Source: Paludibacteraceae bacterium (GTDB lineage: Bacteria; Bacteroidota; Bacteroidia; Bacteroidales; Paludibacteraceae). Taken from it: a stretch of DNA of 64,000 nt. A model generated the notes under the pieces. The model did no database searches and was not told where the DNA came from. It saw only the letters and a list, made by a program, of their open reading frames with translations. The translations under genes and the position numbers were made by a program. Position 1 is the stretch's first letter. Every line of letters starts with the position of its first letter. Of the stretch, positions 1 to 8,008 are shown one piece after another. Location: the NCBI GenBank assembly GCA_905234835.1, contig CAJOIZ010000024.1, forward strand, positions 1-64,000, in the 5' to 3' direction.

Positions 1-2032
1 TGTTGGCACTACAAAGTTACTAAAAATCAATGACATGTGCAACTTTTTTGTTAATAAATTTTATTCAAAGAACACTTTTTTAATTCCGCCAACGGGTAAA
101 CTTAAGCAAATTAAGATTCTCGATCCCGCATGTGGTTCTGGTGCATTCCCGATGGGACTACTTAATCGAATGGTAGATATGCTCCAGAAGATAGAACCGG
201 AACAAAGTGTGTACGACTTGAAACTTTCCATCATTGAGAATTGTATATATGGCTCGGATATTCAAACAATTGCTACGCAAATCAGCAAATTGCGTTTTTT
301 CATATCACTAATTTGTGATTGCGAAAAAGATGAGTCAAAACCAAACTATGGCATTCCGACTTTGCCAAACTTGGAAACTAAGTTTGTTACAGCCAACTCC
401 CTCATACCGAGAAAGAACAAGGGCATAGAGGTACAGGGTAATCTCTTTGTTGATAGTGAGATTAAAGAGATCAAAGAACAACTTTTTGATATTCGTCATA
501 AACATTTTAGAGCAAAGACAGCAAGTGAGAAAATTCGCTTACGCAAAGCAGACGAGCAATTACGTGCTAATTTAGCAGAATTGTTATCACAAGGTTTCCA
601 AAGTGATTTAGGAGCCGACCAATTGTCGAGATGGAATCCTTATGATCAAAATGCAGTAGCTGATTTCTTTGATGCAGAATGGATGTTTGGTTTAGCTGAA
701 GGTTTTGACATTGTTATAGGTAATCCTCCGTATATTCAGTTGCAAAAGAGTACAGGGCAAAAAGGAAAAGACAAAAAAGGCAAAGAATTTGATATGAAGT
801 TTGCCGACTTGTACGTTGATTGTAATTTCGAAACTTTTGATCGTACGGGAGACATCTATTGCTTGTTCTATGAACGTGGGCATCAGTTATTGCGTCAAGG
901 CGGACACTTGTGTTATATCACCTCCAACAAATGGATGCGTGCAGGATATGGAGAAAGTACAAGACAATTCTTTGTGTCTAAAACCGACCCGCAATTACTC
1001 ATAGATTTTGCAGGCGTTAAGATATTTGAAAGCGCCACAGTTGATACGAACATCCTACTATTTGAAAAAGCCGAAAACAAAGGTCGGACAATCTGCTCTG
1101 TTACAAAAGATAAGGATAAAGACCACATAAATAAATTGAGCGATTTTGTTAGGCGGCATCATACGGTTTCGTCATTTGCAACTGCGGATAGTTGGGTTAT
1201 TTTATCAGAAATAGAACAATCTATCAAAAACAAAATAGAAGCAATCGGGAAGCCGCTAAAAGATTGGGACATTCAAATTAACTACGGCATCAAGACCGGA
1301 TATAACGAGGCATTTATCATCTCTTCCGAAAAACGCGAGGAACTATTGGCATGTTGCGAAGATCAATCAGAGCGTAGTAGAACGGCTGAAATGATACGAC
1401 CAATTCTTCGCGGTAAAGATATTAAGCGTTATGGATATAAGTGGGCTGGTTTATGGCTGATTAATACCCACAATGGCGTAAGAGGGAAATATAATCCTAT
1501 CGATATAAATGATTACCCAACTATTAAACATCACCTAGATAAATACTGGGATAAAATTAGTACTCGTGACGATAAAGGAGTAACTCCATATAATTTACGT
1601 AATTGTGCTTATATGGACGATTTCTTTAAGCCTAAAATTGTATATGGTCAGTTCCAAGATGGCGCAGAATATGCTTTTGCAGAAGAAGGTGTTTTCTTGT
1701 CAAGTAATGAGTATATGTTGATTACGCATAACTACTCATCTAAAACATTATTGGCATTCTTAAATTGCAAAACTTCTGAGTGGCTTTTGGGTAATATTAC
1801 TGGCAATTTAGGCGGTAATGCAAAAATCGGTCAGAAGTCCAATTTTCTGAAACTATCTATTGCACAATTATCAGTGGAGCAGCAAAAGGAATTCGACAAA
1901 TTGGTAGATGAAATATTGCAAAAGAAGAAACAACATCTAGACACCGAAGCTTTGGAAAAGAAAATTGATGAAAAGATCTATAAGGTGTACAATTTCACAG
2001 AGCAAGAAATTAAAGAAATAGAGAGGTGCTAA
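1..2032 (+). CDS. Eco57I/PglX-type adenine DNA methyltransferase, 3' part (expressed specificity half)
   Basis: The reading frame is open to the window edge, so the N-terminus is missing; the first ATG is at 35. It transfers methyl from SAM to adenine in a target site. SAM motif I (DPACGSGAF) is at residues ~30-38 counted from that ATG, and the catalytic NPPY is at ~230-233. From ~373 to the end lies a TaqI-like target-recognition domain: SWVILSEIE, then GYNEAFI, then IRPILRGKDI. The family includes type IIG restriction-modification enzymes and BREX PglX. The missing N-terminus, where a nuclease domain might lie, would decide between them. The specificity half is mirrored by a silent copy just downstream, and the gene carries one invertase-type repeat at 1138-1151. 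It is AT-richer than the housekeeping genes, which suggests transfer. Confidence 0.88.
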   Translation, partial: VGTTKLLKINDMCNFFVNKFYSKNTFLIPPTGKLKQIKILDPACGSGAFPMGLLNRMVDMLQKIEPEQSVYDLKLSIIENCIYGSDIQTIATQISKLRFFISLICDCEKDESKPNYGIPTLPNLETKFVTANSLIPRKNKGIEVQGNLFVDSEIKEIKEQLFDIRHKHFRAKTASEKIRLRKADEQLRANLAELLSQGFQSDLGADQLSRWNPYDQNAVADFFDAEWMFGLAEGFDIVIGNPPYIQLQKSTGQKGKDKKGKEFDMKFADLYVDCNFETFDRTGDIYCLFYERGHQLLRQGGHLCYITSNKWMRAGYGESTRQFFVSKTDPQLLIDFAGVKIFESATVDTNILLFEKAENKGRTICSVTKDKDKDHINKLSDFVRRHHTVSSFATADSWVILSEIEQSIKNKIEAIGKPLKDWDIQINYGIKTGYNEAFIISSEKREELLACCEDQSERSRTAEMIRPILRGKDIKRYGYKWAGLWLINTHNGVRGKYNPIDINDYPTIKHHLDKYWDKISTRDDKGVTPYNLRNCAYMDDFFKPKIVYGQFQDGAEYAFAEEGVFLSSNEYMLITHNYSSKTLLAFLNCKTSEWLLGNITGNLGGNAKIGQKSNFLKLSIAQLSVEQQKEFDKLVDEILQKKKQHLDTEALEKKIDEKIYKVYNFTEQEIKEIERC
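1138..1151 (+). repeat. Inverted repeat, expressed copy (putative recombination site)
   Basis: GAGCGATTTTGTTA lies inside the methyltransferase gene at the codons for S-D-F-V (residues ~369-372), between the catalytic part and the target-recognition half. An identical sequence lies in inverse orientation at 2943-2956. Both copies are read in the same codon frame, so recombination between them keeps the protein in frame. Assignment as the crossover site is inference. Confidence 0.75.
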
Positions 2033-2044
2033 TCCTCTCTATTT
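2016..2044. terminator. Hairpin between the convergent specificity cassettes
   Basis: A perfect 11-bp inverted repeat (AAATAGAGAGG / CCTCTCTATTT) with a 7-nt loop spans the two convergent stop codons, which overlap by 4 bp. It can act as a terminator in both directions, so it would serve the expressed gene in either orientation of the invertible segment. It also encodes the similar C-terminal residues of the two cassettes. Confidence 0.55.
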
Positions 2045-2956
2045 TCAATATAATTAATCTCTTCTGGTGTTAGATGATATAATTCATATATACGTTGATC
2101 TATCTCTTTTTCCACCTCTTCATTTTCGTTTATCATACGTTTTTCAACAAGCGACAAAACTCTCTCATCAACTCCAACACAAGGGAATTGATTAAAGAAT
2201 GTATGTTTCATCCTTACTGCATGCTCTCCTAGTCCACCTCCACCATAGAATGTTTGTACGGCATAAAAGAATAACTTACTATTCATTATGCCCACCAAAA
2301 AGTTGATATCTTTCCCAACAATAATTCTGCATGTATCATTACACATAAAATGTGTTTCTGAATCGATAAAAAATTGCCCTTCCTGAACAATCTCTTGGAA
2401 AATTATTTTAGGCTTAAAGAAATCGTCCGAATAGTTTGCTCCCCAACGTTGCATAGCGTACCATTCATAACGAATACCGGTTTCCGCTTGATTGCGTGCA
2501 GAAAGATCTTCTTTATATTGATATAGATGCTGATATATAGTGGGATATGATTTCTTAAATGCATCTTCTGCTTTTTGCGAAGCACCCTGGATACTTGGGT
2601 CCTTATGCAATGGAAAATGCCAAGGCACATAAATGAGCCATAGATTTGCCCAATCATAACCATATCTTCTAATATCACGACCTCTTAAAATCGGTCGAAT
2701 TAGTTCAGTTGTACGCTTTCGTTCGTCTTCACTTTTACATGCTGCGAGTATCTCTTCTCGTTTATTCGAATCTATCAGGAAAGCTTCATTATAGCCCGTA
2801 AGAATACCACGATAGATATTGATATCCCATTCACGCAATGGAGTACCTACTGCTTCTATTTTATCCTTTATACTTTTCTCAATTGCAGAAAGGATTACCC
2901 AACTGCTCGCACCTCGGAATTCACAAATCACTGAGTGCGACTTAACAAAATCGCTC
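2029..2956 (-). CDS. Silent alternative target-recognition cassette of the methyltransferase (no 5' part)
   Basis: Reads leftward and aligns over its whole length with the C-terminal half of the upstream methyltransferase: SSWVILSAIEKSI versus DSWVILSEIEQSI, GYNEAFL versus GYNEAFI, IRPILRGRDIRRYGY versus IRPILRGKDIKRYGY. The centre differs, as expected for another DNA specificity. Similarity begins exactly at the 14-bp repeat (2943-2956), 5 bp past the stop codon of the invertase gene. There is no catalytic domain, no ATG at the start of similarity and no visible promoter; a GTG at 2931 is the first possible start. I read it as a stored 3' end (~304 residues) that is expressed only after inversion, not as a free protein or decaying pseudogene. 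The open frame argues that it is kept under selection. Confidence 0.85.
2943..2956 (-). repeat. Inverted repeat, silent copy (putative recombination site)
   Basis: Reverse complement of 1138-1151 over 14 of 14 bases, at the very start of the silent cassette. Outside this core the similarity drops to protein level. With its partner it delimits an invertible segment of about 1.8 kb. Confidence 0.75.
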
Positions 2957-2961
2957 CCTTT

Positions 2962-3570
2962 CTATAAGTTCTCCATAAACCTGTGATAGTACTTTCGTAC
3001 AGTATCTTTATTGACGTGCAAAATATCTCCTATCTTTTTAAAAGAAACCCCCTCTGCAAGCAACCCGCGTATCAAATCTTCTTTCTTATAAAGTTTATAC
3101 GTACATTGTCGCGATTGTTTTCCATGTGGACGCCCAAGCCGTACACCTTCTGCACGTTTTCTTGCCAATGCTTCTTTCGTCCTTTGACTAATTAGATTTC
3201 GTTCTATCTCTGCTGACAGCCCAAACGCAAAAGCTAACACTTTGCTCTGTATATCATCGCCCAACCGATAGTTATCTTTGATTGTCCATACACGGCACTC
3301 TTTTTTCATACAGATACTCAGTATCTCCATAATCATAAATAGCGACCGCCCAAGTCGAGACAACTCAGAGCATATTATCACATCTTCTTTCTCCACTTTC
3401 TTTAGCAACACACCTAACTGCCGCTTGTTGTATGCCTTTGTGCCGGAGATTGTTTCCTCAATCCAACCGTCAATATGCAGGTTATTCACTTTGCAGAACC
3501 GTTCAATCTCAAACCGCTGGTTCTCGACCGTCTGCTTGTCAGAACTTACGCGGATATATCCATATATCAT
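2962..3570 (-). CDS. Serine site-specific recombinase, Mpi/Hin-type DNA invertase
   Basis: 202 residues, the usual length for small serine invertases. The N-terminus carries the catalytic motif YIRVSS (nucleophile Ser9), and the arginine motif ELSRLGRS follows at about residues 70-77. Then come the long E helix (AEIERNLISQRTKEAL), the linker GVRLGRPHG and a C-terminal helix-turn-helix (GVSFKKIGDILHVNKDTVRKYY). This matches the Bacteroidota master invertase (Mpi) family that flips promoters and gene segments. The gene stops 5 bp from the silent inverted repeat and lies outside the segment, so it would stay expressed in both orientations. Flipping the methyltransferase cassettes is its obvious local job, but an Mpi-like enzyme might also act elsewhere in the genome. 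Confidence 0.92.
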   Translation of the reverse strand: MIYGYIRVSSDKQTVENQRFEIERFCKVNNLHIDGWIEETISGTKAYNKRQLGVLLKKVEKEDVIICSELSRLGRSLFMIMEILSICMKKECRVWTIKDNYRLGDDIQSKVLAFAFGLSAEIERNLISQRTKEALARKRAEGVRLGRPHGKQSRQCTYKLYKKEDLIRGLLAEGVSFKKIGDILHVNKDTVRKYYHRFMENL

Positions 3571-3582
3571 ACTTTTTTGCTA

Positions 3583-3614
3583 CAAATATGCAAAAAAAAT
3601 TGCACATTGGCAAA
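3583..3614 (-). promoter_or_regulatory. Promoter of the invertase gene
   Basis: On the minus strand TTTG, 20 bases, then CATATTTG (one mismatch to TAnnTTTG). The predicted transcript would start about 6-7 nt before the invertase ATG, so it is nearly leaderless. It overlaps a divergent promoter. Confidence 0.5.
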
Positions 3615-3629
3615 AAAGTCGTATCTTTG
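3599..3629 (+). promoter_or_regulatory. Divergent promoter for the small Cys-rich gene
   Basis: ATTG, 19 bases, then a perfect -7 element TATCTTTG at 3622-3629, about 30 nt upstream of the ATG at 3662. Confidence 0.5.
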
Positions 3630-3661
3630 CACGAAAAGTCGTACAAGAAAGGAATAACATC

Positions 3662-3805
3662 ATGCCCTGTCCACATAATCACATATCATGCCCTTGTCCC
3701 CAAGCCTGTCCGCGTCAAGGACATTATTGTGCCTGCGTCGCACATCATAAAGCACATGGAACCAAACTCCCCGCCTGCTTGCGTGGAATAGATTGGCAGA
3801 AGTGA
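3662..3805 (+). CDS. Small Cys/His-rich protein, DUF6485-like
   Basis: 47 residues with seven Cys and six His, laid out as CPH..H..CPCPQACPRQGHYCACVAHH....LPACLR. This resembles the short cysteine-rich DUF6485 proteins, whose function is unknown; the clustered Cys and His suggest zinc binding. A -7 promoter element lies just upstream and GAAAGG is near the start. There is no signal peptide. It sits between the invertase and the RhuM gene. The family match is from memory and moderate; that it is a real gene is more likely than not. Confidence 0.6.
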   Translation: MPCPHNHISCPCPQACPRQGHYCACVAHHKAHGTKLPACLRGIDWQK

Positions 3806-3863
3806 ATTTGACTAACCATTTAACGTTTTGATAGTAATTAACGTCACATCGTGACCAACATAT

Positions 3864-4877
3864 ATGTCCAAACAATTACAAATACGCAACTCCACGGCTG
3901 AGTTCTTGATCTTCCAAGCCGAAGACAAAGCACAAGGTGTACAAGTCTTCTACAAAGACGAGACTATCTGGGCAACACAGAAAGCCATGGCTACGCTTTT
4001 TGATGTAGATCGATCTGTAATTACCAAGCATCTGAAGAACATTTTTGAAACAGGAGAATTACAGCAATATTCAGTTAGTGCAAAATTTGCACTAACTGCC
4101 GAGGACGGCAAAACATACTCCACATTATTCTACAAACTGGACGCCATCATTTCTGTCGGCTATCGTGTGAACTCCATCCGGGCGACCCAGTTCCGCCAAT
4201 GGTGTACTGCCGTGTTGCGGCAGTTTGCTATACGCGGCTATGTTATCGACAAGAAACGCATGGAGAACGGTGCGTTCATTAGCGAGGATTACTTCGAGTA
4301 CCTGTTAGCTGAGATTCGGGAGATTAGGATCTCCGAGCGCCGATTCTATCAGAAACTTACCGACATCTACGCAACTGCTATCGACTATAACCGCGATGCA
4401 CCCACTACGCGCGAGTTCTTCGCGAAAGTGCAGAACAAGATGCACTATGCCGTACACGGACAAACGGCAGCAGAGCTGATTGTGTCGCGTGCGAAAGCGG
4501 AGAAAGAGCACATGGGCTTAACCACATGGGAGAAAGCTCCGAAAGGAAAGATTGTCAAACCCGATGTGAGCGTGGCAAAGAACTATCTCAATGAGTTGGA
4601 ACTGGAAGATATGGGTCGTTTGGTCAACTCTGTTCTGGACACTGCAGAACGTATGGCGAAACGGCATATCCCGATGACGATGGAGGATTGGGCGAAGCGT
4701 ATTGACATCATCTTAGAGGCAAGCGATGATCGTATACTAACTGACGCAGGGTCTGTCAGTTTGCCGAGACGGAGTTTGAGAAATACCGCGTTATCCAAGA
4801 CCGCCTTTTTGAATCCGACTTCGACCGCTTCAAGTTACCGCCACTGCCATTTGATGAAGAATAGAGTCTGTAAATGA
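3864..4877 (+). CDS. RhuM-family (virulence RhuM) protein with a 3' frameshift
   Basis: Resembles the RhuM family first seen in a Salmonella pathogenicity island and often found beside restriction or BREX genes; the biochemical role is unknown. Conserved stretches are visible: YKDETIWATQKAMATLF, FYKLDAIISVGYRVNS, RATQFRQWC and FFAKVQNKMHYAVHG. From about residue 296 the frame reads through to 4877 as low-complexity sequence, while the expected family end (AETEFEKYRVIQDRLFESDFDRF) is encoded in another frame from 4763 to a stop at 4862-4864. A small indel near 4755-4763 is therefore likely. The protein is probably intact for ~290 residues but has a wrong tail, unless this is an assembly error. 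Confidence 0.82.
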   Translation: MSKQLQIRNSTAEFLIFQAEDKAQGVQVFYKDETIWATQKAMATLFDVDRSVITKHLKNIFETGELQQYSVSAKFALTAEDGKTYSTLFYKLDAIISVGYRVNSIRATQFRQWCTAVLRQFAIRGYVIDKKRMENGAFISEDYFEYLLAEIREIRISERRFYQKLTDIYATAIDYNRDAPTTREFFAKVQNKMHYAVHGQTAAELIVSRAKAEKEHMGLTTWEKAPKGKIVKPDVSVAKNYLNELELEDMGRLVNSVLDTAERMAKRHIPMTMEDWAKRIDIILEASDDRILTDAGSVSLPRRSLRNTALSKTAFLNPTSTASSYRHCHLMKNRVCK

Positions 4878-4960
4878 TATCGGGTTTGTTATTGTTAAAA
4901 TCAAGGAAGCCTTGAAACTCGAAATCATAAATCATAAACCATAAATTTGCAATTATAAAC

Positions 4961-5030
4961 TTGAAATGGGAATTATTGGGAAGCAGTGGGAAGCAACGGG
5001 AAAGTGCCTTTCCCCTTTATCGTATCTTTG
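4961..5030 (+). repeat. 10-bp tandem repeat followed by a -7 promoter element
   Basis: Four 10-bp units each ending in GGG (4961-5000) are followed by TATCTTTG at 5023-5030. A near copy of the whole module lies inverted at 39756-39840. Apart from this and the hairpin at 5088-5133, I see nothing in the 4865-5143 gap. Confidence 0.6.
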
Positions 5031-5036
5031 CTCCAA

Positions 5037-5145
5037 AATAGAACGACAACACCTATAGGAAACACACAATACAGACATTTTCGCCCTTTAATCAGCGGAA
5101 ATAATACAAGATATTAACAAATCCGCTGATTAAGCACTTTTTATT
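5037..5145 (+). ncRNA. Possible small RNA ending in a long hairpin
   Basis: Starts about 7 nt after the -7 element at 5023-5030 and ends in a perfect 12-bp stem (5088-5099 with 5122-5133, 22-nt loop) followed by CACTTTTT, like an intrinsic terminator. No ORF of note lies inside. This is inference from layout only. Confidence 0.3.
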
Positions 5146-5175
5146 TGGCGGCTTTCAAAGCTTTTTGTACCTTTG
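5144..5175 (+). promoter_or_regulatory. Promoter of the ATPase gene
   Basis: TTTG at 5144-5147, 20 bases, then TACCTTTG at 5168-5175: a perfect Bacteroidota promoter. Transcription would start near 5182, so an upstream TTG at 5173 cannot be the start codon and ATG 5200 is preferred. Confidence 0.8.
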
Positions 5176-5199
5176 TCGCCGATTATTAAATGTCGCGCT

Positions 5200-6642
5200 A
5201 TGAAAGTCCATGGCAGAGAAAAAGACATTGCCCTCTTGGAGCAGTTGTACGAAAGCAAACGACCCGAGTTCGTTGTCGTTTATGGTCGCCGCCGCGTAGG
5301 TAAGACATTCCTTGTGAGCGAGTTGTTCAATTCGCGATTTGCTTTCTGTCACACAGGCCTGTCGCCGCTGAATCAGAGCAAGAAGAAACTCTTGTCCGAA
5401 CAACTTCACGCGTTTTATATCACTTTGCGTACGCATGGATTGGACAGCGAAATCCCGCAACCGCAGAACTGGCTGGACGCGTTTGAGTTGCTGAAAACGC
5501 TTCTCATCCGCAAGAAGAACGGACAACGGCAAGTGGTTTTCATAGATGAGATGCCGTGGTTGGACACGCCGCGTTCGAACTTCGTTACAGCTTTCGAGCA
5601 TTTCTGGAATGGATGGGGAGCGCGGCAGGAAGACCTGATGCTGATTGTATGCGGCTCAGCCACATCATGGATCAAACAGACGCTCATCAATAACAAAGGA
5701 GGTTTGTACAATCGCCTGACGCGCGAGATTAAGTTGTTGCCGTTCAACCTTCACGAAACAGAGCAACTGCTGAAAGACAATGGTGTGCGCTGGAGTAGGT
5801 ACGACATCGCGCAGTTCCACATGATAGCCGGTGGTATTCCGCAGTATATCAATTTCGTGCAACCCAAGCAGAGCCTCCCGCAGGCCGTGGATGCCATCTT
5901 CTTCGCTGACCAGGCACCGCTGAAACAGGAATTCGAACGCTTGTTTGGTTCGCTTTTCAACCATGCGGACGAATACATGAAGGTAGTGCGGTTAGTCGGC
6001 AAGACGCACATAGGCATGTCTCGCAAAGACCTCTTGGAGAAACTGCATAAGAAAGACGGTGGAACGTTCTCCACCATCCTCAAGAACCTTGTTATGAGCG
6101 ATTTCCTGCTGCCTTACACTTCGTATATGGAAGGCAAAAGTCAGGAGCGATACAAACTGATTGACCCGTTCTGCCGTTTTTATCTGACATTCATGGACGG
6201 CAAGAACCAACCTGCGGACTTTTGGCAACAGAACGGCAATTCCGGCACTGTCAACGCTTGGCGCGGCAATGCCTTTGAAGAACTCTGTTTCAATCATATT
6301 CTGCAGATCAAACAAGCTTTGGGCATTGCGCAAGTCAGCACCACTATCTCCAAATGGACACTGCAAGGCACATCGTCTGTCAAGGGGGCGCAGATTGATA
6401 TGATTATTGACCGTGCCGACAATATCGTGGATCTGTGCGAAATGAAGTTCACCGGTGCGCCGTTCGCTATTGACAAAAACTATGATCTCACGCTCCGTGA
6501 CCGGTTGCAGACCATGTCGGATTACCTGCCCAAACGCAAGATGCCTCACCTCGTTTTCGTTACCTCTTTCGGTATCAGGCAGAATGAGTATGTCGGTCTG
6601 GTGCAGGATGAGTTGACAATGGATGATTTGTTTAAGGAATGA
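5200..6642 (+). CDS. AAA+ ATPase (ATPase_2) with DUF234 / PD-(D/E)XK-like C-terminus
   Basis: 480 residues. An archaeal-type AAA+ ATPase domain has Walker A GRRRVGKT at ~29-36 and Walker B VVFIDEMPW at ~112-120; then come the sensor-like VCGSATSW and a winged-helix middle. The C-terminus resembles DUF234 of the PD-(D/E)XK superfamily: EELC helix, then IDMIIDR, then LCEMKF, giving a plausible D...E-x-K set. Such proteins are common as stand-alone genes in Bacteroidota and archaea, and their biological role is unsettled. The position next to the methyltransferase switch makes a defence or mobile-element role possible, but it has its own promoter and could be unrelated. Confidence 0.82.
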   Translation: MKVHGREKDIALLEQLYESKRPEFVVVYGRRRVGKTFLVSELFNSRFAFCHTGLSPLNQSKKKLLSEQLHAFYITLRTHGLDSEIPQPQNWLDAFELLKTLLIRKKNGQRQVVFIDEMPWLDTPRSNFVTAFEHFWNGWGARQEDLMLIVCGSATSWIKQTLINNKGGLYNRLTREIKLLPFNLHETEQLLKDNGVRWSRYDIAQFHMIAGGIPQYINFVQPKQSLPQAVDAIFFADQAPLKQEFERLFGSLFNHADEYMKVVRLVGKTHIGMSRKDLLEKLHKKDGGTFSTILKNLVMSDFLLPYTSYMEGKSQERYKLIDPFCRFYLTFMDGKNQPADFWQQNGNSGTVNAWRGNAFEELCFNHILQIKQALGIAQVSTTISKWTLQGTSSVKGAQIDMIIDRADNIVDLCEMKFTGAPFAIDKNYDLTLRDRLQTMSDYLPKRKMPHLVFVTSFGIRQNEYVGLVQDELTMDDLFKE

Positions 6643-6668
6643 GAATGTATTATTAAGATTCACCCCAC

Positions 6669-7946
6669 ATGGAAAACAGCAAGTTCGCAACGAAGATAGG
6701 CGTAGTGATGGCGGCAGCGGGAAGTGCCGTCGGCTTGGGAAATATATGGCGGTTCCCGTATCTGACGGGCGAAAATGGCGGCGGGGCTTTCCTGTTGGTG
6801 TATATTGTCTGTGTGCTGCTGGTCGGACTGCCGGTTATGCTCAGTGAGTTCGTCATCGGCCGCCGCAGCGGTAAGAACGCCATGGGTGCTATGCGCGCTT
6901 TGAGCGGCTCGCACAGGTGGGACTGGTTGGGCTGGTCATGCGTGGCGTGCAGCGTGCTTATCCTCGCTTTCTATGTGGTGGTTACGGGCTGGTGCGTGAG
7001 GCATCTGTTGCTGTCGCTGTTCGGTGCCGCGCCGCCGGATATGGTCAATACACTGATTGCGTTGGCTGTCAATGCGGCTGTCCTATGGATGGGCGTGCAG
7101 AAAGGCATTGAGCGTATGTCGCGATGGCTGATGCCGCTGCTGCTGGTGCTGCTGTTGCTGCTTGTCTTGAGATCGTTCACGCTGCAGGGCAGTATGGATG
7201 GATTGCGTTTTCTTTTCCGTCCCGATTGGGGCAAGATAACCGGCGATGTGTGGCTGTCCGCACTGTCGCAAGCGTTCTTCAGCCTCAGTATAGGCTTGGG
7301 CTGTATGCTGACCTACGCCGCCTATATGCGCAAGGACCAGAACATGCCGCGCACGGCGTTGCAGGTGGCGGGGATAGACACATTGGTGGCGATAGTGGCG
7401 GGAGTGGCTGTCTTTCCGGCTGTTTTCTCTTTCGGCTTCAGTCCGGCGGAAGGGCCGCAGTTGGTGTTCTCCGTCCTGCCGTCGGTGTTCGCTGCCATGC
7501 CGTGGGGAGGAGTGCTCGCCGTCTGTTTCTTCTTCCTCCTGCTGATTGCAGCCATCACCTCGTCCGTCTCCATTCAGGAGATTGCGGTGGCGTACTTGGG
7601 TGAGCAGCATGGGGTATCCCGCAATAAGTCGCTTATTCTGACCACGGTGATTGCTGTCATCTTGACTGTGGCGTGCAGCCTGTCGTTGGACGGGGCTTTC
7701 CAGATTGCGGGCAGAAGCCTATTCGACTGGTTCGACTTCCTGACGAGCAAGTTCCTGATGCCTCTCGGCGGTATGGGCTTTGTACTGTTCCTGGGGTGGT
7801 TCTATCCGTCGGAAGGCTCACGCGACGAATTGCAGCAAGGCAGCCGCTTGCCGCACTGGCTTTTTCTCTGCTGGCTGTGGGCGATACGCATCCCTGTCCC
7901 CGTTGCAATCTTCATCATCTTCTTGCACGGCTTAGGTATAATGTGA
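6669..7946 (+). CDS. Sodium-dependent transporter, neurotransmitter:sodium symporter (SNF) family
   Basis: 425 residues, very hydrophobic, about 11 membrane segments, inner membrane. The N-terminus has the family signature KIGVVMAAAGSAVGLGNIWRFPY, where unwound helix 1 forms the sodium and substrate site, followed by GGGAFLLVY. Bacterial members import amino acids (tryptophan, leucine, others) with sodium; the substrate cannot be read from sequence. The hut genes just downstream make an amino-acid substrate plausible, but that is inference. Confidence 0.9.
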   Translation: MENSKFATKIGVVMAAAGSAVGLGNIWRFPYLTGENGGGAFLLVYIVCVLLVGLPVMLSEFVIGRRSGKNAMGAMRALSGSHRWDWLGWSCVACSVLILAFYVVVTGWCVRHLLLSLFGAAPPDMVNTLIALAVNAAVLWMGVQKGIERMSRWLMPLLLVLLLLLVLRSFTLQGSMDGLRFLFRPDWGKITGDVWLSALSQAFFSLSIGLGCMLTYAAYMRKDQNMPRTALQVAGIDTLVAIVAGVAVFPAVFSFGFSPAEGPQLVFSVLPSVFAAMPWGGVLAVCFFFLLLIAAITSSVSIQEIAVAYLGEQHGVSRNKSLILTTVIAVILTVACSLSLDGAFQIAGRSLFDWFDFLTSKFLMPLGGMGFVLFLGWFYPSEGSRDELQQGSRLPHWLFLCWLWAIRIPVPVAIFIIFLHGLGIM

Positions 7947-8008
7947 GAAATATCAATTTAGAGCGATAGATGAACTGACCCTGACCAAACTATTAAATCA
8001 ATACTACT

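Noticed and set aside
2029..2931. Independent methyltransferase or free specificity protein
   Set aside because: No catalytic domain, no start at the beginning of similarity and no promoter; it is better explained as a stored 3' cassette.
5173..5199. TTG start for the ATPase gene at 5173
   Set aside because: It lies inside the -7 promoter element, before the predicted transcript start; ATG 5200 is used instead.
1..6642. Complete BREX or type I restriction system
   Set aside because: No brxA/B/C, pglZ, hsdR or hsdM is visible. The methyltransferase alone cannot separate PglX from type IIG, and the upstream part is outside the window.
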